Source of the DNA: an uncultured Rhodobacter sp.
GTDB taxonomy: Bacteria > Pseudomonadota > Alphaproteobacteria > Rhodobacterales > Rhodobacteraceae
Direction of reading: 5' to 3'
Assembly (NCBI GenBank): GCA_937901435.1
Contig: CALGTJ010000783.1
Location: 1 to 6,654, forward strand
Length of the DNA: 6,654 nucleotides
The position numbers and the translations under genes were made by a program. Positions 1 to 4,885 of this stretch are shown piece by piece. Numbering within the stretch: position 1 is the first letter of the stretch; the number at the start of each line of letters is the position of its first letter. The notes under the pieces were generated by a model. The model worked only from the letters and a program-made list of their open reading frames with translations, made no database searches and had not been told where the DNA came from.

Positions 1-123
1 GAAATCGAACGTACATCATTACTGCAAGTCGGATGACTTCAGGGCTGGTTTTGAATTAGCGAAATGGAGAGTGTTTTGTCATTAGACAAGGCTGCAAAGC
101 CGCCCTGCCCGTCGCAAGTGGTT
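1..123. other. Non-coding left flank with small hairpins
   Basis: No convincing gene is visible: all six frames are short and none resembles a protein I recognise. Three small inverted repeats are present. One, at 22-42, has arms CTG-c-AAGTC and GACTT-CAG around the loop GGAT, with a bulged C. On the plus strand it is followed by GGCTGGTTTT, so it could be a weak terminator for a gene entering from the left. The others, at 76-89 and 90-104, lie just beyond the end of the regulator gene. What lies left of the window is unknown. Confidence 0.4.
76..104 (-). terminator. Possible 3'-end hairpins of the minus-strand operon
   Basis: Reading on the minus strand, two small stem-loops follow the regulator stop codon. 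The first (90-104) is a GC-rich imperfect repeat whose best core is GGCT-TTGC-AGCC. The second (76-89) is a perfect 5-bp stem, TTGTC-TAAT-GACAA. Neither is followed by a run of U, so this is not a classical intrinsic terminator. It may be the 3' end structure of the operon mRNA, or a Rho-dependent end may lie further on. The arms of the second repeat also match the half-sites of the palindrome at 4858-4869. Confidence 0.2.
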
Positions 124-810
124 TTATCTGACAAAGCCTGCCTTTGTTTGGACGGCTTCCAGCACTGAATCGAGCCCCTGTTTCATGTGGGCACCAATAT
201 GCAAATGGACGTTTTCCAAACTGTCGCCTTTGGCCAAATCTTTATAAAGTTTTGTCATCTCTCTGAATTCGCCATGCGAGCCATGTAAATTATGGTGGAC
301 TGCCATATAGATTCGCACTAGAGCGGCAAGTCGCGCCCAGTGCCGCCGTAGGAGATCATGGTTCGCGTGATCATACACCCAGCTATGAAAGTCGATTTCC
401 ATTTCAATTGTGTGTGCTTGACCACCTGTTTTTTGCGCATCTAAAAGCCGTTTGTATCGTCCCTCAAGATCGTCGATTGCGTCAGCATCACGGTTGGGCC
501 AAGCAAGTGTAAAGGCAAATTTTTCAAGAGCGATGCGCATTGAATACAGCTCTTGCAGATCCTTCTGGCTTATGGGGCGGACATAAAGCCCTTTGTAAGG
601 GCGGCTGATCAGAATTCCTTTGTCAATCAATTCTCTGATTGCTTCGCGCAGCGGGGCACGACTGACACCGAGCTGTGTTGCAAGCACGGTTTCAGTCAGT
701 TTCTGGCCCGGTTGGAAATGTCCTCCAGTCACCATATCGACGATTTGGCATGCTACCTGCGCACGCAGGGTACCATCAATTACAGGCTGAAGGTCAGTGG
801 CAGCTTTCAT
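124..810 (-). CDS. GntR-family transcriptional regulator, FCD subfamily
   Basis: A 228-residue DNA-binding regulator of the FadR/FCD branch of GntR. The N-terminal winged helix-turn-helix spans about residues 15-78. It contains the typical stretch GQKLTETVLATQLGVSRAPL, then REAIREL and the wing GLYVRPI. The helical FCD effector domain covers about 85-215. Such proteins usually bind a carboxylate metabolite, often through a metal held by one Asp/Glu and three His. Here Glu138, His142 and His208 fit that pattern, but the position expected for the middle His appears to be Met185. The ATG at 810 is preceded by GAGGG with 6-nt spacing and overlaps the aminotransferase stop (ATGA). It is the last gene of the six-gene operon, so it probably autoregulates and likely controls the divergent sulfatase too. 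The family call is secure; the inducer is unknown. Confidence 0.93.
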   Translation of the reverse strand: MKAATDLQPVIDGTLRAQVACQIVDMVTGGHFQPGQKLTETVLATQLGVSRAPLREAIRELIDKGILISRPYKGLYVRPISQKDLQELYSMRIALEKFAFTLAWPNRDADAIDDLEGRYKRLLDAQKTGGQAHTIEMEIDFHSWVYDHANHDLLRRHWARLAALVRIYMAVHHNLHGSHGEFREMTKLYKDLAKGDSLENVHLHIGAHMKQGLDSVLEAVQTKAGFVR

Positions 811-1736
811 TTCTGACCCTCTATATTCGCTGCGATCAGGTTTTTGTATAATTGCCGGATACGATGGAACATAGGCCCAGCTTTGCCGTCGCCAATCACC
901 CGGCCATCAATTTCAAATACTGGGGATTGAGCACCGAATGTGCCGGTTAAAAAGGCCTCATTAGCGCCATAAGTGTCAACTAGCGAATAATTCCGTTCAA
1001 ACACCGGGATGTCATTGTCACGGCAAACATCGATTACTTTTTGGCGGGTGATACCGTTCATACAGTAATCCCCGGTTGAAGTCCAAACGGACCCTTTGCG
1101 GACAATGAAAAAGTTGCAAGCATTGGTCGTGTTCACAAACCCGAAGGGGTCCAGCATCAACGCTTCATCAGCACCTGCGCGGATTGCATGATTCAATGCG
1201 ATGATGCAGTTTAGTTTGGAGTGTGAATTGAGTTTGGAATCCTGCGTAAGCGGCAGACCTCGATGATGGGGAACGGTGTGCAATCGGATGCCACGCTTGA
1301 TAATGCTTGCATTAGGTTTTGAATGTTCTGCGATAATTACAATCGTAGCTCCAAAAACGCTGAGATGTGGGTGCTGAAATGGTTTTTTCTTACGTCCACG
1401 AGTCACCATAAGGCGCAAATGTACATCTGTCTGCATGTCATTGGCGTCAATTGTTTCCCAGATTGCCGCAGTGAGCTCCTGCCGCGTCTTCCCAATGTCG
1501 AGGTCTATATAAAGCGCGGCCTCAAAAAGGCGATCAAGATGCTCGTCCAGAAACGACAACATGCCATCGTAGAGGCGCAGCCCTTCCCAGATGCCATCGC
1601 CCAACATGAAGCCAGAATCGTAAACCGAGACTTTGGCATCATTCCGATGCAGTAATTCACCATTGACATAAATGATGATGTTTTCGTTGCGGTCGTCTGC
1701 TGCTGCATCATGGGTGGATATATTTTTATCAGTCAT
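807..1736 (-). CDS. Class IV (fold IV) PLP-dependent aminotransferase
   Basis: A 309-residue cytoplasmic aminotransferase related to branched-chain and D-amino-acid aminotransferases. It would move an amino group between an amine or amino acid and a 2-oxo acid. Fold IV landmarks are YVNGELL near the N terminus, DSGFMLGDGIWEGLR, FLDEHLDRL, NGITR and the C-terminal LTGTFGAQSPVFEIDGR. The PLP-binding Lys is most likely Lys168 in QDSKLN, with Lys174 as the alternative. The segment GFVNTTNACNFF aligns with the usual V(T/S)EGxxxN, placing Thr203 where the Glu that contacts the PLP ring nitrogen normally sits. I chose the ATG at 1736 over a TTG 33 bases upstream because AAGGG lies 5 nt before it and the upstream extension overlaps a hairpin. 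It sits 57 nt after the binding-protein gene and overlaps the regulator by 4 nt. The precise substrate is unknown; names such as ilvE or dat would be unjustified. Confidence 0.9.
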   Translation of the reverse strand: MTDKNISTHDAAADDRNENIIIYVNGELLHRNDAKVSVYDSGFMLGDGIWEGLRLYDGMLSFLDEHLDRLFEAALYIDLDIGKTRQELTAAIWETIDANDMQTDVHLRLMVTRGRKKKPFQHPHLSVFGATIVIIAEHSKPNASIIKRGIRLHTVPHHRGLPLTQDSKLNSHSKLNCIIALNHAIRAGADEALMLDPFGFVNTTNACNFFIVRKGSVWTSTGDYCMNGITRQKVIDVCRDNDIPVFERNYSLVDTYGANEAFLTGTFGAQSPVFEIDGRVIGDGKAGPMFHRIRQLYKNLIAANIEGQK

Positions 1737-1760
1737 TTCGGCCCTTAGAACTAATATGCT

Positions 1761-1781
1761 GGGCGGCAAAGCACGCCGCCC
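1761..1781 (-). other. Intercistronic hairpin after the binding-protein gene
   Basis: A perfect inverted repeat with 7-bp GC arms, GGGCGGC and GCCGCCC, around a 7-nt loop. It starts 12 nt after the stop codon of the binding-protein gene and ends 24 nt before the aminotransferase ATG. On the minus strand the next bases are AGCATATTAG, with no U-tract, so it does not look like a full terminator. Hairpins in this position commonly protect the binding-protein mRNA from 3' exonucleases or attenuate downstream expression; that role is inferred here. Confidence 0.6.
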
Positions 1782-1793
1782 GTATAAGTTGAA

Positions 1794-2636
1794 TTATTTG
1801 TTAAACAGCAATTCGCGCTGGATGACAGGGGATGCTTTGGGGTCAAGACCAAAGCCCGTCAAGAACTCTTCGTACCACAGCTGCGTACGGCCTGTTTCAT
1901 AGTAATAAAAGATCGTATGATCGACCCAGTCGCGGAAAGTCTTGTCAGTTTCGCGGCGCACTGCGATCGACGAAGGGGAGCTGAACGCAGGCGTTGGAAT
2001 GACCAATTGGCCACGGCCGAGCTTTTGACGTGCAGCAAGAAGAGGTGGGTGAAACAGCGAAACTGCATCAACCCGTCCTGATTGAAATGCAGCGATTGCA
2101 GCACCATTATCGGGAAAGCGCTGAATATCAGCGTTTGGAATGGTACGCGTCAGAAACGCATCCATACTTGTAGCTTGCGGAACACCTACTGTGACCCCTG
2201 GCTTATTAAGATCTTCCCAAGTAGACACCTTCATGTCATCTTTGGCCAACACCGCGAGAGAAATGTAAAGCAGCGGCTGTTTGGGATAATCCACAACCAT
2301 CGCTCGTTTTGGAGTGGCATCCAAGAACATCATGTCGATCTTATTAGCCTGAAGGGCTGCAATAGCGGTGGCCCAGGTGACTTCGACCATTTCCAGTTCA
2401 ACGTCCATCTCACCAGCCATCGCTTTGCCGATTGAGACAATCAAGCCGCTGTCCCACTCGCCGGTTGCTGGGTTTTTGGAATACCATGGCGGGGCTTGCG
2501 TTACCCCCATGCGCAGCTTGCCAGTAGATTGAATTGTTTCCCAGGTTGATTGGGCTTGAGCAGCACTTACCGACAGCAGAATAGCTGCGGCAAAGGCCAG
2601 CATCCAGCCACCGATGTGATTCTTAATCTTTGTCAT
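1794..2636 (-). CDS. ABC transporter periplasmic substrate-binding protein (SBP_bac_3, polar amino acid type)
   Basis: A 280-residue periplasmic binding protein that captures substrate for the adjacent importer. The N terminus is a signal peptide: basic MTKIK, hydrophobic core about residues 11-24, likely cleavage after AQA (about residue 28). The mature protein has the two-lobe family pattern: LRMGVTQAPPWY (41-52), DATPKR (106-111), the second-lobe VTVGVPQATS (148-157) and GRVDAVSLF (187-195). Arg111 matches the conserved Arg that binds a ligand carboxylate (Arg77 in mature HisJ/LAO). The position of the amino-group-binding Asp (Asp161 in HisJ) is Phe195 here, so the ligand may not be an ordinary alpha-amino acid. 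The start is supported by AAGGAG 8 nt before the ATG, the strongest ribosome binding site in the operon. Hairpins lie on both sides of this cistron, fitting higher expression than its neighbours. The ligand is unknown. Confidence 0.92.
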   Translation of the reverse strand: MTKIKNHIGGWMLAFAAAILLSVSAAQAQSTWETIQSTGKLRMGVTQAPPWYSKNPATGEWDSGLIVSIGKAMAGEMDVELEMVEVTWATAIAALQANKIDMMFLDATPKRAMVVDYPKQPLLYISLAVLAKDDMKVSTWEDLNKPGVTVGVPQATSMDAFLTRTIPNADIQRFPDNGAAIAAFQSGRVDAVSLFHPPLLAARQKLGRGQLVIPTPAFSSPSSIAVRRETDKTFRDWVDHTIFYYYETGRTQLWYEEFLTGFGLDPKASPVIQRELLFNK

Positions 2637-2656
2637 TGTTGGGTCTCCTTTTCCCT

Positions 2657-2674
2657 GTGGTCTAAAATAGCCAC
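2657..2674 (-). other. Intercistronic hairpin before the binding-protein gene
   Basis: On the minus strand, starting 1 nt after the ATPase stop codon, GTGGCTA-TTT-TAG-a-CCAC forms a 7-bp stem with one bulged A and a 3-nt loop. The AAGGAG ribosome binding site of the binding-protein gene follows directly. No U-tract is present. It probably marks an mRNA processing or stability boundary between the membrane-complex genes and the binding-protein gene; this role is inferred. Confidence 0.45.
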
Positions 2675-2675
2675 C

Positions 2676-3449
2676 TCAATCAGGCAGCTTGAAAAGCGAG
2701 TGTCCTTCCATGAACTCTCGCATGCGTTTGGTCTTAGGTAATTTCAGTATGTCCTGAGGCAGACCTTCTTCAAGGATTGCGCCATCGTTCAGGAAGAGCA
2801 CACGGTTGGCGACGTGATAGGCAAAACCAAGCTCGTGTGTGACGCAAATCATTGTCATACCCTCTTCGGCTAATTGGCGCATTGTTTTTAATACTTCGCC
2901 GACCAATTCGGGATCAAGTGCTGACGTCACTTCGTCAAACAACATCACTTCGGGGTCCATCGCCAATGCGCGCGCTATTGCGACCCGCTGTTTTTGTCCA
3001 CCAGACAAGCGTGATGGGTATTCTAACGCTTTTTCTGCCAACCCAACACGGATCAATTGCAACATGGCTTTACTCTCAGCCTCTTCCTTGTCACGGCCAA
3101 GTACGATGATCTGACCTTCCATGACATTTTCCATAACAGTTTTATGCGGAAACAAATTGAAGTGTTGAAACACCATACCAATGCGCGACCGCAAGCGACA
3201 AAGCTCAGTGTCTTTGTACTGCATTGCACCATCACGTTCTGACCCTATCAGATCGCCGTTCAGATAGACCTTCCCGACGGTCGGTTCCTCCATGAAATTG
3301 ACACAGCGCAGCAAAGTCGATTTTCCGGAACCGCTAGAACCCAACAAAACCACTGTCTCATTGGAACCCACTGACATGTTGATGCCTTTAAGCACCTCCA
3401 AATCACCATAACTTTTATGCATGTTCTCAATGCGGATGATTTCACTCAT
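2676..3449 (-). CDS. Polar amino acid ABC transporter ATP-binding protein
   Basis: A 257-residue cytoplasmic ATPase of the GlnQ/HisP family, which powers import through the two permeases encoded just upstream. All nucleotide-binding motifs are intact: Walker A GSSGSGKST (37-45), Q-loop Gln95 in GMVFQHFNLFPH, signature LSGGQKQR (148-155), Walker B VMLFDE (168-173) with the following D-loop SALD, and switch His205 in CVTHELGFA. Val follows the catalytic Glu (DEVTSALD rather than DEPTSALD), a variant I know from other members of this family. The length is normal for the family. The ATG at 3449 overlaps the permease stop by 4 nt (ATGA) and is preceded by GAGG with 6-nt spacing, so translation is probably coupled. 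The class is certain; the transported substrate is set by the binding protein and permeases. Confidence 0.96.
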   Translation of the reverse strand: MSEIIRIENMHKSYGDLEVLKGINMSVGSNETVVLLGSSGSGKSTLLRCVNFMEEPTVGKVYLNGDLIGSERDGAMQYKDTELCRLRSRIGMVFQHFNLFPHKTVMENVMEGQIIVLGRDKEEAESKAMLQLIRVGLAEKALEYPSRLSGGQKQRVAIARALAMDPEVMLFDEVTSALDPELVGEVLKTMRQLAEEGMTMICVTHELGFAYHVANRVLFLNDGAILEEGLPQDILKLPKTKRMREFMEGHSLFKLPD

Positions 3450-4114
3450 TGGTCACCTCGACGTAAAATGCGTTCTAACACATAGGTTCCCTGAACCACT
3501 GGGTAGAGCACAACAAAGAAAATGATGGCTACCCCCGTATAGGCTTCAATGGGATTGAAATTCAGATCAGCAATCAGCTTGGCTTGATTAAGAGTCTCAA
3601 CATACCCAACGACAGAGGCCAGCGTAGACATCTTGAAAACTTCGATCCCGCGATTGGTTAAAGCTGGCAGTACCTGTTTGATTGCCACTGGTAGGATGAT
3701 GCGGCGCAGCGTTTGATTATAGGTCATGCCAATAGCTTTTCCTGCATCCCATTGGCCAAGATCAATGGACTGGATGCCTGCGCGATAAATCTCTGCTGAG
3801 AAAGCCATTGTATTCAGTGAAATACCCAAAACCGCCGCTAAGAACGGGTCCGTTTCAATGCCAGTTAAAATTGGGAATGCGTAATAAAACCAGATGATTT
3901 GGACCAACACTGGGGTGTTGCGGAACACCTCTACAAATGCGCGGGCTGCCAGGTTGACCCAACGGCTTGGTGCATAGCGTAATATTCCGACAATCAACCC
4001 GCCACTTAATCCCAAAAAAACAGTGATCAAAAAAATGAAAACCGTCCCTTTCAGTCCAGCCCAGAGGGCAAACCAATTCTGAAAAATCGTCGCAAAGTCC
4101 CAGGCATGTCCCAT
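3446..4114 (-). CDS. Polar amino acid ABC transporter permease (second subunit)
   Basis: A 222-residue inner-membrane permease of the HisM/GlnP family. About five hydrophobic segments are visible, including residues about 20-45, 57-85, 91-110, 150-175 and 190-212. FVEVFRNTPVLVQ is the typical family stretch between the first two. The EAA-like coupling loop, which docks on the ATPase, is GQWDAGKAIGMTYNQTLRRI followed by ILPVAIKQVLPAL. The ATG at 4114 is preferred over an adjacent TTG at 4117: it forms a TGATG junction with the preceding permease stop, and AAGGGA lies about 10 nt upstream. The two permeases are clearly paralogous (both have GQW-KAIGMTY--LRRIILP-AIK) and should form a heterodimer. 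The downstream ATPase gene overlaps by 4 nt. Substrate specificity cannot be read from the sequence. Confidence 0.94.
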   Translation of the reverse strand: MGHAWDFATIFQNWFALWAGLKGTVFIFLITVFLGLSGGLIVGILRYAPSRWVNLAARAFVEVFRNTPVLVQIIWFYYAFPILTGIETDPFLAAVLGISLNTMAFSAEIYRAGIQSIDLGQWDAGKAIGMTYNQTLRRIILPVAIKQVLPALTNRGIEVFKMSTLASVVGYVETLNQAKLIADLNFNPIEAYTGVAIIFFVVLYPVVQGTYVLERILRRGDQ

Positions 4115-4788
4115 CAATGAACTGTCCCTTCGCCAGATTTAGCAAGGTGGCGTTCTATTACAATTGATAACTGACTGACGCTGAAAATCAGCACGAAGTA
4201 TATCAAGGCAACAATAGTATAAACCTCAAGCGGTCGAAACGTCTTTTGGGCAACTTCATTGGCCTGAAACATGAGGTCTGCATACGCCACCGTCGACACA
4301 AGCGTTGTGGTTTTTAGCAACTCAATGGACCGCTCCATAAAGGCAGGGATCATGCGCTTAATGGCTTGTGGCAGAATGATTCGCCGCAGCGACTGCGGAT
4401 AAGTCATGCCGATGGCTTTGGCACCTTCCCACTGACCTTTATCGATAGACAGAATGCCGCCACGAAAAATTTCAGCGAAGAACGCTGAGGATTGAATCGA
4501 GAATGTCACGACGGCCGCAATCGTCGGCGTCATGCGAATATCGACCAATATGGGCAGTGCGAAGAAGAACCAGAAAAGTTGGACCAACGGCGGGGTTGTT
4601 CTAAAGATTTCGATGATGAAGGCGGCGATACCCGACGGAATGCGCCAAGTTGACAAGCGTGACAAAGCTAACATCAGGCCAATTGGGATCCCAAAGAAAA
4701 GGGCCAATCCGGTGATCTTGAGCGTATTGACGAGGCCAAGCATCAAAAGGTCGAAATCCCGCATTACTGCCAGGAAATTCCACTCCAT
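4114..4788 (-). CDS. Polar amino acid ABC transporter permease (first subunit, first gene of operon)
   Basis: A 224-residue inner-membrane permease of the HisQ/GlnP family. The N terminus MEWNFLAVMRDFDLLMLGLV leads into the first membrane segment (about residues 17-42). The family stretch FIIEIFRTTPPLVQLFWF, further hydrophobic segments and a C-terminal helix at about 190-212 follow. The EAA-like coupling loop is GQWEGAKAIGMTYPQSLRRI, then ILPQAIKRMIPAF. Three in-frame ATGs compete (4797, 4794, 4788). I chose 4788 because the GGGGAG at 4798-4803 abuts the first ATG and leaves only 3 nt before the second, but 9 nt before the third; the longer forms add only MMS. It overlaps the next permease by one base (TGATG). 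It heads the operon and is transcribed away from the sulfatase. Confidence 0.93.
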   Translation of the reverse strand: MEWNFLAVMRDFDLLMLGLVNTLKITGLALFFGIPIGLMLALSRLSTWRIPSGIAAFIIEIFRTTPPLVQLFWFFFALPILVDIRMTPTIAAVVTFSIQSSAFFAEIFRGGILSIDKGQWEGAKAIGMTYPQSLRRIILPQAIKRMIPAFMERSIELLKTTTLVSTVAYADLMFQANEVAQKTFRPLEVYTIVALIYFVLIFSVSQLSIVIERHLAKSGEGTVH

Positions 4789-4885
4789 GCTCATCATCTC
4801 CCCAAATAATCGCGCTCGTACTCGGCTTCTCTCTTGTGTTTAAGATAATTTAATAGGATTGTCGACAATAAGAATGGAGGGATTT
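4789..4885. promoter_or_regulatory. Divergent promoter region between transporter operon and sulfatase
   Basis: This is the only sizeable non-coding gap between the two transcription units, and both must start here. Its centre is strongly AT-rich (about 4838-4860, with TAAGATAATTTAATAG), suitable for promoter melting. I cannot assign clean -35/-10 pairs on either strand; TTGTGT at 4834-4839 (plus strand) is a possible -35 but has no well-spaced strong -10. The region contains the palindrome at 4858-4869, the sulfatase ribosome binding site GGAGGG (4876-4881, 4 nt before the ATG) and, on the minus strand, GGGGAG for the first permease. Confidence 0.7.
4858..4869. promoter_or_regulatory. Candidate GntR operator, perfect palindrome ATTGTCGACAAT
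   Basis: A perfect 12-bp palindrome with core GTCGAC. It fits the GTM-N(0-1)-KAC pattern reported for FadR-type GntR regulators. It lies 16 nt before the sulfatase ATG and about 69 nt before the first permease, next to the AT-rich centre, so a bound repressor could block both promoters. The cognate protein is probably the FCD regulator encoded at the end of the same operon. A 12-bp palindrome is expected about once or twice by chance in a window this size, so it is the position and the match to the family pattern that support the call. Confidence 0.5.

Noticed and set aside
1737..1769. TTG start at 1769 for the aminotransferase
   Set aside because: The 11 extra residues are unlike family N termini and are encoded in the intercistronic hairpin; ATG 1736 has AAGGG at good spacing.
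1761..1781. Intrinsic terminator between binding-protein and aminotransferase genes
   Set aside because: The stem is good, but no U-tract follows on the minus strand and the downstream genes have no obvious separate promoter.
2082..2435. Plus-strand open frame of about 117 codons inside the binding-protein gene
   Set aside because: It lies entirely antisense to a well-supported gene and shows no family motif.
4532..4843. Plus-strand open frame of about 100 codons over the first permease and intergenic region
   Set aside because: It is antisense to a clear permease gene, basic and low in recognisable content, and has no ribosome binding site; a shadow of the real gene.
4859..4885. TTG start at 4859 for the sulfatase
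   Set aside because: It lies inside the palindrome without a ribosome binding site, whereas ATG 4886 has GGAGGG 4 nt upstream and begins at the conserved KPNILFIQVDQ core.
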